Assembly: GCA_946886375.1 (NCBI GenBank)
Contig: CAMPIL010000097.1
Coordinates: 1 to 10,614 of the forward strand
Direction: 5' to 3'
From: an uncultured Phycisphaerales bacterium
Lineage (GTDB): Bacteria; Planctomycetota; Phycisphaerae; Phycisphaerales; SM1A02
Length of the DNA stretch: 10,614 bases
The position numbers were made by a program, and so were the translations under genes. The notes under the pieces are model-generated. The model did no database searches and was not told the DNA's origin. It saw nothing but the letters and a program-made list of their open reading frames with translations. Shown here in pieces: positions 1-6,499 of the stretch (positions within the stretch are counted from its first letter, which is position 1; each line of letters opens with the position of its first letter).

Positions 1-1140
1 CCTTGCACAACCACCATCAGTGCAAAACCAATGCCACTTTGTTAGGCGCTCTAAGTCATTGCCACTTCGAATCATCAGGAGCTCCAATCGTTGGAGGCTC
101 GCAGCATCTTGCCATCCTGTCGAGTAGAGCGCAATCACTTGCGGCGCGGGCATTTCCTCTCCGAGGCGAACAATGGCTTCAAGGGCATATAACCCGTTCC
201 TAAGTCGAGCGAGCCACTCATCGCGCGTTTCATTCCCTGGGGGTGCTACTGAGCGGTTCAGGACCAAGACAAGATCATCATTGAACGTCGCATCAGCGGT
301 CCCAGCAATGGCTTTGAACACCCACTCATTTGGACGCGTTGCGAGCTCGTGCAACAAAGTGGCTCTGGCTTGTGCATCATTCGGATTTTGCCTGAGGGTA
401 GTCGTGACGAACGCCAATCTTGTTTCGAGTTGATATCGTGCGCTATCAAAGGCGGCTTGTCGGACTTTTATTGCCAAGTCTTCACCCGCATGAGCGCCTA
501 AAAGTCGAGAGTAGGCAATGAGCGAAGATCGCGATTGGAATGCTTCGGCCACGTGCGGCCGGCGCATGGCCTGCTCGAGCTCAGCACTGCCCCAGCGAAT
601 GACGGCCTCATCAAGTGGATAGCGGTACGTCTGGTTCAGGAGTGCAGTCACAATCGCATCAACGATCGCCTCTTCGGTTCCGGGTTCTTGCGCGACAGCA
701 AATACGAGAGCTGCCTGCAGATCATGATTCTGCTTGAGTTTCTCCAGCAGATGCGCGCGGCCCGAAGCGCGGCCATGGCGAAATAAGAGGACCGCTGCTC
801 TGAAACGGGCATTTTCATATTCCTGCTTCTGCAACAGCGCATCGAGCGCGTCGAGCCAATCGCCGCTCAATGGTTCAGTCAGAAAATCCATATAGAAATG
901 GAGAGCCTTGTCGCTCCGCAGCAGCGCGAAGTCCGCGGGAGTTTTAAATCCGCCGATGATAACGCCGCGCTCGGCAGACGACGTCAGGCGTTGGCTTTGG
1001 TCCTCGATCGGGAGATCGCGAATGAGATCCTCCAGGCGTTGCGGCGGCTGTTGGGCGTTTGCGTGCGCAGTGAGCCATAGAACCGCTACGACAAGCGCTT
1101 GGGCCATGGCTCGCTGCAACTGCATGTGACTGCATGACAT
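1..1140 (-). CDS. Exported helical protein of unknown function, C-terminus beyond left edge
   Basis: Reading leftward from an ATG at 1140, the frame stays open for 380 codons to the window edge with no stop, so this is a 3'-partial gene. The start has a good ribosome-binding site (AGGAG, 1155-1151, 10 bases upstream). Residues 1-29 form a signal peptide: hydrophobic core ALVVAVLWLTA, then AHANA followed by QQPPQ, an AxA-type cleavage site near residue 29. Met6 or Met12 could also be the true start. The rest is rich in Leu, Ala, Glu and Arg in amphipathic stretches (LLQKQEYENARFRAAVLLF, then GRAHLLEKLKQNHDLQAALV), which suggests HEAT/TPR-like helical pairs, though no repeat family is certain. 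The first codons lie 23 bases after the stop of the upstream multidomain protein, so the two are probably co-transcribed. Function unknown; an exported or periplasmic scaffold is inference only. Confidence 0.8.
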   Translation of the reverse strand, partial: MSCSHMQLQRAMAQALVVAVLWLTAHANAQQPPQRLEDLIRDLPIEDQSQRLTSSAERGVIIGGFKTPADFALLRSDKALHFYMDFLTEPLSGDWLDALDALLQKQEYENARFRAAVLLFRHGRASGRAHLLEKLKQNHDLQAALVFAVAQEPGTEEAIVDAIVTALLNQTYRYPLDEAVIRWGSAELEQAMRRPHVAEAFQSRSSLIAYSRLLGAHAGEDLAIKVRQAAFDSARYQLETRLAFVTTTLRQNPNDAQARATLLHELATRPNEWVFKAIAGTADATFNDDLVLVLNRSVAPPGNETRDEWLARLRNGLYALEAIVRLGEEMPAPQVIALYSTGWQDAASLQRLELLMIRSGNDLERLTKWHWFCTDGGCAR

Positions 1141-1150
1141 GTGTGAAGTA

Positions 1151-1155
1151 CTCCT
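1151..1155 (-). promoter_or_regulatory. Ribosome-binding site of the left-edge gene
   Basis: AGGAG on the minus strand, 10 bases before the ATG at 1140 and inside the 23-base gap after the upstream stop codon (1166-1164). It fixes the start of a gene that has no stop in the window and would otherwise be easy to miss. Confidence 0.6.
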
Positions 1156-1163
1156 GATGCTGT

Positions 1164-2609
1164 TCATGGCCATGGTGTTCCGAATTGATTGATCCATTCA
1201 AATGGATTAGCGGCCTGTAGCTGCTCATCGATCTGAGTGTAATGGAATGCTGGAGGATTGCTGCCGGGTACTTGAACCCATTTATAAATGCGCGCCGTCG
1301 GCCAGCGGAGTTGTGAATTCTGGCTACCTTCGCCGAACATGTCGAGGGTGTCGCCGTTGATGCCGATTCCAAGGCCCGAAAAAAACGGTCCGGCCCGCTT
1401 GGGAATCAGGGCTCGCTCATAAGGCTCCAGCGGGGGCCCGATACGTCCCGCGGTGCGATGGAGTACGATAGTGGCACCCCAAAGCATTTGATCATTCCCG
1501 TCAGCCGGATCAGCCGTGTTTACCCACAACGTGAACACACTGTTATTAATTGCGCCATTGATTGCTCCACTATTGACGGTGAACTCGACATGGCTGATCC
1601 GATACTTGGTCGGTCCTATGTTATTGATCTTGTTGCCTTGCGGTGTCGTCTCGAACGTACCGTTGCTTATACTCGCGCAGACCGAAAGCCCGTTGATGAG
1701 GCGCCATTCCCCGCCAGATCCAAACTCACCAAAGAGATTCTCCTCTGTCACGGGGGCTGCGGGCGTCGGATTCACGGAACGCTTGAGCATGGCAAGCGTC
1801 AGCCACTTTTTGTCGTCTTCTGTGGCGATGACGAGCTTCCCGCCGACAGGAGTGTCAATCGAATGTTGATATATACCCTGTGCCCATTGATTCAGTTTCT
1901 GCACCCATCCACCAGGAATATTCATGACGACGTCGAACAGAATCTGATCGTCGCTCGGGCTACTCCCAACAGGATAGCCGAGTCGGGCCTCCATCAACGC
2001 TGGACGTGGTCCTGGCCACGATGAGTTGTCTTCAATGGTCGTGATAATCAGCCCTTTCGCCTGAGTGCTGCCCCAGATGGTGATTGAGGTTGAGCAGCAG
2101 TTGCTGGTCATTGAGAGGGTGACCTGCCCCATCCCATCGAAGCGCACGACGACTGACTGGCCGGTCGGTGGTTCTGTCAGAATCGTTGCCGGGCCGGTGA
2201 TTGACCACTGCCAAGCCGCCGGATCGCAGTCTGGCACTGGTGACACGGTGTACGTTCTCTCGTCGCCGATGTTGGTGCATTCCGTCTGGCCATTGCTCTC
2301 AGATTGGATCTTCGGCAAATGCAGCGTCGCCGTCTTGCCTGCGGCTTGATTGGTCGACGCACCGAAGCCGCAGCCACCGTTGACGTTCACGACACCCAGC
2401 AAATTGTCAGGATCGTCAAGCGACACGCAATCGTTGCCTGCGGGAGTAACAGCCGCGGTGTAGTCAAAGTCCGGTTCATCGCAATTGGTCCCCAGGTGAA
2501 TGAGTTTGATCGGGTACGACTTGCCCTTCTTGAACCTGTACACTGTCGGCGGCGTCACCTGTCCATACCCTGGCGCTTGAAATGAACATTGCCAACGTGA
2601 AGCATCCAA
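1164..2609 (-). CDS. C-terminal part of a frameshifted multidomain exported protein
   Basis: This 481-codon frame begins only with a TTG and has no ribosome-binding site. It is best read as the downstream half of the gene at 3871-2555. Its residues 10-17 (FQAPGYGQ) continue the domain broken at the end of that gene, which reads GDHSGSHSE then LHVGNVHF; one extra T in the TTT run (plus-strand AAA, 2580-2582) would join the halves into about 902 residues. Residues 133-180 form an Ig-like unit (WQWSITGP at the start, SNCCSTSITIWG at the end) matching two units in the upstream half. The remaining 300 residues, including WVQKLNQWAQGIYQHSI and LRWPTARIYKWVQVPG, are not recognised. They look like beta-rich surface-protein sequence with few cysteines. 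The stop at 1164 is followed after 23 bases by the next leftward gene. Confidence 0.75.
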   Translation of the reverse strand: MDASRWQCSFQAPGYGQVTPPTVYRFKKGKSYPIKLIHLGTNCDEPDFDYTAAVTPAGNDCVSLDDPDNLLGVVNVNGGCGFGASTNQAAGKTATLHLPKIQSESNGQTECTNIGDERTYTVSPVPDCDPAAWQWSITGPATILTEPPTGQSVVVRFDGMGQVTLSMTSNCCSTSITIWGSTQAKGLIITTIEDNSSWPGPRPALMEARLGYPVGSSPSDDQILFDVVMNIPGGWVQKLNQWAQGIYQHSIDTPVGGKLVIATEDDKKWLTLAMLKRSVNPTPAAPVTEENLFGEFGSGGEWRLINGLSVCASISNGTFETTPQGNKINNIGPTKYRISHVEFTVNSGAINGAINNSVFTLWVNTADPADGNDQMLWGATIVLHRTAGRIGPPLEPYERALIPKRAGPFFSGLGIGINGDTLDMFGEGSQNSQLRWPTARIYKWVQVPGSNPPAFHYTQIDEQLQAANPFEWINQFGTPWP

Positions 2610-3871
2610 AGCTCCGAATGACTCCCGCTGTGGTCGCCAACTTGCAGCGTCACGTCAACCAAGTCTTCAGGGCCTGGCGCACCTCCGCCATCAGTACCAT
2701 CAGCCGGATCGCTGCCTTGCTGCACCTCTTGGCCGTCTGACACGCCGTCGCCGTCGCTATCGGGACTGGTTGGATCGGTGCCGTAAATCCATTCATCGTG
2801 GTTGGCCAAGCCGTCATTATCGTGATCCTCGTCGCCGTCCAGAATCCCATCGCCGTCTGTATCGGGGTTGTGAGGATCAAGCCCCAACCACACTTCCCAC
2901 CAGTCCGGCAATCCGTCTGAACCTAAATCGATCCAGCCGTGATTGAAGGTCACTTCCTGCGTACAGCATCCGTTCACCATACGAATGCGGATCGGCCCGA
3001 AGTCGTGCGTGCCGATCACACGGAATTGAAACTGGCTGCCGCTGTTCACGGGGATGTTCATTTGCTCTGCCCCTTCCAGCACCGACCATTGCAAGTCGTC
3101 GGAACTGGGAACAGAACTCAACGTGATGATGTCATCGGGCTCCACGATGTAAGGCGGCGCCATCGCCGGCGATATGGAAATCGAGCACGCATCATTGCAA
3201 TCGATGATCACAAACGGAATGTCGCGCGAACAGTACCCTTGGCAGCAATTGTAGCTCATTCGCAGTACGGCACTGCCAAAATTACTGGCACGGAAGCGAA
3301 AAGTGTTGAATGTCTGCTCAAGGAACACGATGTTCTGCTGCCCGGAAAGCACCTGCCAGTGCGCCGGGTCCTCCACCGGGTAGCCGATGACTGTCACCAC
3401 ATGGTCGCGCAAAACCGCGTGCGGCGGCCCCCACGTCTGGGGCATCGGCACAATCGTGTACCCACAAGCGCATTGTTGGGGACACAGCACCGGCCTGCAT
3501 TCCGGGCGAACGTTAATCGGCGCCAAGACCAGATGTCCAGTGCAGTCCGGTTGGCAGTGAAAGCCCACCGGCACGATCGCCGGACAATTGCCGCCTCCCA
3601 ATCCAAGCGCGTCAAACCCGTTGCTGCCCAAGTTGGCGACTGACAGCGCAAGGTCCTGCGCGTCCACAGTGCCGTCGGCGTTGAGGTCGCCTGCGGCTCC
3701 GTCTTGGGTGGTCAATCCAATGTTGGCAGTGATCAGGTCCAGATCGTCCTGGTCCACATCGCCATCGCCGTCGGCGTCGCCCGGAACTTCGGCCCAGGGG
3801 TCAAACGGCTCATTGCCGGTGATCAGGTACAGGGGCGAGCCGGTGAGGCCCGACACGATGTACGTGTGCAT
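2555..3871 (-). CDS. Dockerin/EF-hand, Ig-like and TSP3-repeat protein, N-terminal part (frameshifted)
   Basis: A 438-residue reading from ATG 3871. Domains in order: a dockerin-like pair of calcium loops at residues 32-75 (DADGDGDVDQDDL and DLNADGTVDAQDL); a cysteine-rich stretch at 96-136 with seven Cys; two Ig-like units (about 170-224 and 258-310), each with a Trp near the start and a Cys-Cys pair near the end (SYNCCQGYCS, NGCCTQEVTF); thrombospondin type 3 calcium repeats at 335-390 (DTDGDGILDGDED, DSDGDGVSDGQE); then the start of a domain reading VGDHSGSHSE. The frame then enters out-of-frame codons and stops at 2555. Dockerin-like and TSP3 modules bind calcium and are typical of planctomycete surface or secreted proteins. 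No signal peptide precedes ATG 3871 and no clear ribosome-binding site is present; the same frame is open up to 4135 but is Arg/Pro-rich there and overlaps the upstream gene. The true start is uncertain. Confidence 0.75.
   Translation of the reverse strand: MHTYIVSGLTGSPLYLITGNEPFDPWAEVPGDADGDGDVDQDDLDLITANIGLTTQDGAAGDLNADGTVDAQDLALSVANLGSNGFDALGLGGGNCPAIVPVGFHCQPDCTGHLVLAPINVRPECRPVLCPQQCACGYTIVPMPQTWGPPHAVLRDHVVTVIGYPVEDPAHWQVLSGQQNIVFLEQTFNTFRFRASNFGSAVLRMSYNCCQGYCSRDIPFVIIDCNDACSISISPAMAPPYIVEPDDIITLSSVPSSDDLQWSVLEGAEQMNIPVNSGSQFQFRVIGTHDFGPIRIRMVNGCCTQEVTFNHGWIDLGSDGLPDWWEVWLGLDPHNPDTDGDGILDGDEDHDNDGLANHDEWIYGTDPTSPDSDGDGVSDGQEVQQGSDPADGTDGGGAPGPEDLVDVTLQVGDHSGSHSELWMLHVGNVHFKRQGMDR
2580..2582 (-). 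other. One-base frameshift joining the two halves of the multidomain gene
   Basis: On the minus strand the sequence reads GTTCATTTCAAGCGCCAGG. The upstream half reads V-H-F then leaves its frame; the downstream half reads F-Q-A-P-G-Y-G. Adding one T to the TTT run gives V-H-F-Q-A-P-G-Y-G without a break. No X-XXY-YYZ slippery heptamer is present, so programmed -1 frameshifting is not favoured; a real deletion or a homopolymer sequencing error is. Confidence 0.75.
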
Positions 3872-3900
3872 GATCGGCGGGTCATTCTCGACTTCCGGTC

Positions 3901-3904
3901 GGGG
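3901..3904 (-). other. Possible second frameshift near the start of the multidomain gene
   Basis: Upstream of this C4 run (minus strand), the protein-like frame appears to be a different one, open from about 4040: it reads AEAQGNISWNIHGCPQ and later ISAAAADRVFASP. Downstream, the protein-like frame is the one containing RPEVENDPPIMHTY. One extra C would join them as FASP-RPEVENDPP. The frame used by the downstream part is Arg/Pro-rich before this point (HRRRPKQDQRGSGG), as non-coding frames often are. The joined version still lacks an ATG; its only early start-like codon is a CTG at about 4038. Confidence 0.35.
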
Positions 3905-4034
3905 CTGGCGAAGACGCGGTCCGCCGCTGCCGCGCTGATCTTGCTTGGGTCGCCGTCGGTGAATGGGCCGACATGACTCAACTGGGGACAACCATGTATG
4001 TTCCAGGAGATATTTCCCTGCGCTTCCGCGGAGA

Positions 4035-5048
4035 TCAGTGAGATGCCGCGTCTGCCGGTTGCTTTCCTTCCTCCTGCACATCCTGTAACGCGGCGACCAA
4101 TCCCTTTTGGAGCGAATCATCCAGTTGCTCGGCAAACGGATTGGGCTGATCCGATTTGTCCGGCGTGAATTTCAGTGGGATGAGCTGGCCGCCTTCATCG
4201 CGGCGAAGGACGTGCAACGCATTGTTGATGGCGCGATCGTGAAAGATCACGTGGTTGGATGACAAATTGACGCGGCGAAGGTCGCGCAGTTCGCCGACTT
4301 TCTTCAATTCGACCTTCTCATCGTCAAAGAGACTCACCGTGCCGTTGGCTTCAAGGACGTAGGTTGAATCCTTGAAGCGGAACAGATGGAATGGGCCAAC
4401 GAGATTGCCGGGCAGTCCTCCATCCTCATCGCCAAGCGATTTTGTCCAACGCTCCGCGAGTTTCGCACTCAGCAAATTCGTACGTCGAATCCACAGGATG
4501 TCATCTTCGGAGTCAGCAAATTGCGCAAATTCGAGATACTGGCGTGGTGATTCCTCGATAATGTCGAACCACAGTTGGCCGCCATGCACCACCACTCTTT
4601 CAGCAGCATACCCGATGACCGCTATCCCCTTAATCCCCTCTTGCGGCAACATCCTGCGAAGATCGGCATTCACGAACCGTTCTGGATACTTGGCCATTTC
4701 GTCCGGATGCAACAAGCAGAGACCAACATCGAACCGACGCAGTTCTGCCGGCTTTAGTCCGACGTACTGCAACTTCCCCTGCACCACATCGATCGGCATC
4801 GGGTTGCCGTAGAATGCCGCACTCGACAATCCCGGCACCGGAAAGAGTTGAACCTGCTGCGGGTCGTCGCGGGAGGACCTTCGCAGCATGACCAGTCCAT
4901 CGGGCTTGGCTGGATTCTGAAGGCGATAGATGTACTGAGAGTCCGCGACCACTCGCACCGGCGCGTTAGCACTATCAACTGCTGCCGAATGGGTTGAAGT
5001 CGCGACACAGGTCAACAATACTGCAATTGCGAGCACAAATGTTTTCAT
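4035..5048 (-). CDS. Exported protein of unknown function
   Basis: 337 residues from ATG 5048. This start is chosen over the in-frame GTG at 5060 because GAGG (5058-5055) sits six bases before the ATG. MKTFVLAIAVLLTCVATSTH is a clear signal peptide, with cleavage probably around THSA (residue 21); no lipobox is seen, so a soluble exported protein is likely. The mature part alternates short charged and beta-prone stretches (DSQYIYRLQNP, STYVLEANGTVSLFDDEKV, HVIFHDRAINNALHVLRRDE), which could fit a beta-propeller or repeated-sheet fold, but I recognise no family. A charged Gln/Asp/Glu-rich tail ends the protein. It lies between the short disrupted ORF upstream, whose second frame stops at 5057 within this gene's ribosome-binding region, and the calcium-repeat protein downstream, so it is probably part of the same leftward operon. 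Confidence 0.8.
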   Translation of the reverse strand: MKTFVLAIAVLLTCVATSTHSAAVDSANAPVRVVADSQYIYRLQNPAKPDGLVMLRRSSRDDPQQVQLFPVPGLSSAAFYGNPMPIDVVQGKLQYVGLKPAELRRFDVGLCLLHPDEMAKYPERFVNADLRRMLPQEGIKGIAVIGYAAERVVVHGGQLWFDIIEESPRQYLEFAQFADSEDDILWIRRTNLLSAKLAERWTKSLGDEDGGLPGNLVGPFHLFRFKDSTYVLEANGTVSLFDDEKVELKKVGELRDLRRVNLSSNHVIFHDRAINNALHVLRRDEGGQLIPLKFTPDKSDQPNPFAEQLDDSLQKGLVAALQDVQEEGKQPADAASH

Positions 5049-5054
5049 GTGAAT

Positions 5055-5058
5055 CCTC
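5055..5058 (-). promoter_or_regulatory. Ribosome-binding site deciding the start at 5048
   Basis: GAGG, six bases before ATG 5048. It overlaps both the alternative GTG at 5060 and the TGA (5059-5057) that ends the preceding small frame, an arrangement that would allow translational coupling. Confidence 0.6.
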
Positions 5059-5268
5059 ACGGTTCGTTTTGTATCAGAAGGTTCGGTACGACTCCCTGTC
5101 CCGGATTCTCGCCAACGCGATGGGCATTTTGAATCGTCACGATTCCACCAACATTGCCATCGCTGTTGTAGTCGAATCCAAGCGCTGATTCACCGTCGTG
5201 GCAATGCTTGATACGCTCACGATCAAAAGGAGAACGGCCAATGCATAACTTGAGCTTCTGTAGATCAT
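5057..5268 (-). pseudogene. Short signal-peptide ORF, apparently frame-disrupted
   Basis: From ATG 5268 one frame encodes MIYRSSSYALAVLLLIVSVS, a typical signal peptide or membrane anchor, then SIATTV and a low-complexity tail (STTTAMAMLVES) to a stop at 5137. A second frame, offset as if one base were missing, is open through the same DNA and reads ESALGFDYNSDGNVGG, then VTIQNAHRVGENPGQG, ending at 5057 right at the next gene's ribosome-binding site. The second frame contains an EF-hand-like loop (DYNSDGNV) and looks more protein-like than the Thr/Met-rich tail. A single protein of about 70 residues broken by an indel between about 5160 and 5200 is plausible. Otherwise the 43-residue peptide is the intact product. 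The ribosome-binding site before 5268 is weak (AAAGAGA). Function unknown. Confidence 0.35.
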
Positions 5269-5288
5269 CGGTTCTCTTTCGGACAACC

Positions 5289-5307
5289 GGTGACAGGCAC
5301 CTTTTTT
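5289..5307 (+). repeat. Hairpin plus T run resembling a dispersed palindromic repeat
   Basis: GGTGACAGGCACC followed by six T: a 4-bp stem (GGTG/CACC) with a 5-base loop and a T tract. It looks like a weak intrinsic terminator on the plus strand, but no gene lies upstream on that strand to terminate. From memory, GGTGACAGGCACC-TTTTT units occur as scattered intergenic repeats in several bacterial genomes; this window holds only one copy, so that is inference. Confidence 0.35.
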
Positions 5308-5316
5308 CACTCCTCG

Positions 5317-5334
5317 CACCCAGCGAGTTGGGTG
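5317..5334. repeat. Perfect 6-bp hairpin in the divergent intergenic region
   Basis: CACCCA, six-base loop GCGAGT, TGGGTG. It lies ten bases from the T-run hairpin, within the roughly 200-base gap between the leftward cluster and the rightward kinase gene. It would be in the 5' leader of a leftward transcript. It has no T tract. Role unknown: leader structure, repeat element or protein-binding site. Confidence 0.4.
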
Positions 5335-5468
5335 GATTGTCGCTTGGTTGTCTGTCAGTGTCCACAGCAGCGGCGATGCGAACCAGCCTGATTTGACATC
5401 TGCATTGTGGCCATGCCGTGGTGGCCGGATGCAGGATTGATCGCTCAGGCTGCGGTATAGTGCCGCGC

Positions 5469-6479
5469 ATGAGGAGACACACGGTTCGCTCATCGCGCTC
5501 GTCGCTGGTCATCGGCATTGACCTTGGCGGGACCAACATGCAGATCGGCGTGGTGGATGCTCGCAACAGGATCATCGGCCGCGATCGGCGCAAGACGCAG
5601 GCCCGAGATGGCTGCGATCGCGTCATTGAACGCATCGTTGAGGGCATTCACGCGGCGTGCGGCGATGCGAAGACCACCATCAAGCAAGTCGCCGCCATCG
5701 GCATTGCCGCGCCGGGCGCGATTGACATTCCGCGCGGCGTGGTGCTGGAGGCTCCCAACCTGGGCTGGTACGACGTGCCGCTGCGCGATCTGCTGCGCAA
5801 GTACGTGCGCTGCCCCGTTGTCGTGGACAATGATGTCAACGGCGCGGTGTGGGGCGAATACAAACTTGGGGCCGGCCGGGCCGTGGCGAAGACAGATCGA
5901 GCGAATGACTCGCGCGATGTGCTGGGCGTGTGGCTGGGCACGGGCGTCGGCGGCGGATTGGTCATCGACGGCAAGTTGTTCCACGGCGATTTCTTCACCG
6001 CGGGCGAAGTCGGCCAGACCGTGCTGTTTCCCCATGGCGAGAAACGCAGGCGGATTGTTGAGGATTTCTGCAGCCGCACCGGCATGTCGCGCACTATTCG
6101 CGAGCGACTGTCCAAGCATCGCAAGTCGATCTTGCGCGAGTGGATCGACAGCCCAAACGCGGTCATTCCATCATCGCAACTTGCGCGCGCCTATCGCAAG
6201 AAGGATTCGCTGGCGAGAGAAGTCGTTCACGAATCGGCGGACCTTCTCGGCATCGCGATCGCAAACTGGGTGACGGTGCTGTCGGTGGACACGGTGATCA
6301 TCGGCGGCGGCGTGGCAGAGGCGCTGGGGCCGGCGTTTCTAAAGCGCGTCCGCAAGAGTTTCCGCAGAGATGTCTTTCCCAAGCGATGCAGGGCTGCGAA
6401 GCTGATCATGACGCAACTGGAGGATGATGCGGGCCTGCTCGGCGCGGCGCTGCTGGCCCGCGAGACTTTGCAGCGATGA
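5469..6479 (+). CDS. ROK-family sugar kinase (glucokinase-like)
   Basis: 336 residues from ATG 5469. The family phosphorylates sugars such as glucose, fructose or N-acetylated amino sugars with ATP in the cytoplasm. Visible motifs: phosphate-binding loop IGIDLGGTNMQIGVVD (residues 15-30); AAPGAID (80-86); VVVDNDVNGAVWGEYKLGAG (118-136), where Asp122 is the expected catalytic base; WLGTGVGGGLVIDGKLFHG (155-173); the conserved VIIGGGVAEALG near the C-terminus; and DDAGLLGAALLA at the end. Length is normal. The usual zinc-binding segment (GE.GH followed by CxCGxxGCxE) is missing: here it is GEVGQTVLFPHG then RRRIVEDFCSRTGM. Without it substrate cannot be assigned. No helix-turn-helix precedes the kinase domain, so it is not a ROK repressor. 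An in-frame GTG at 5418 would add 17 residues; the conserved fold starts near residue 12, so 5469 is preferred, although it has no ribosome-binding site. Confidence 0.9.
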   Translation: MRRHTVRSSRSSLVIGIDLGGTNMQIGVVDARNRIIGRDRRKTQARDGCDRVIERIVEGIHAACGDAKTTIKQVAAIGIAAPGAIDIPRGVVLEAPNLGWYDVPLRDLLRKYVRCPVVVDNDVNGAVWGEYKLGAGRAVAKTDRANDSRDVLGVWLGTGVGGGLVIDGKLFHGDFFTAGEVGQTVLFPHGEKRRRIVEDFCSRTGMSRTIRERLSKHRKSILREWIDSPNAVIPSSQLARAYRKKDSLAREVVHESADLLGIAIANWVTVLSVDTVIIGGGVAEALGPAFLKRVRKSFRRDVFPKRCRAAKLIMTQLEDDAGLLGAALLARETLQR

Positions 6480-6499
6480 GGCGACGATGAGCGGGCAAG

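Noticed and set aside
1458..2024. Plus-strand 188-codon open frame opposite the downstream half of the multidomain gene
   Set aside because: It lies wholly opposite a frame with domain evidence, is rich in Arg and His in the style of antisense shadows, and has no recognisable motif.
2570..2590. Programmed -1 ribosomal frameshift at the junction of the two halves
   Set aside because: The junction CATTTCAAG does not fit the X-XXY-YYZ slippery pattern and P-site re-pairing would be poor. A one-base deletion explains it more simply.
5393..5461. TTGACA (5393-5398) and TATAGT (5456-5461) as a promoter for the ROK kinase
   Set aside because: TTGACA is a perfect -35 match but has no -10 at 16-18 bases, and TATAGT is far too distant from it. 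TATAGT alone would imply a leaderless transcript starting near 5469, which is possible but unsupported.
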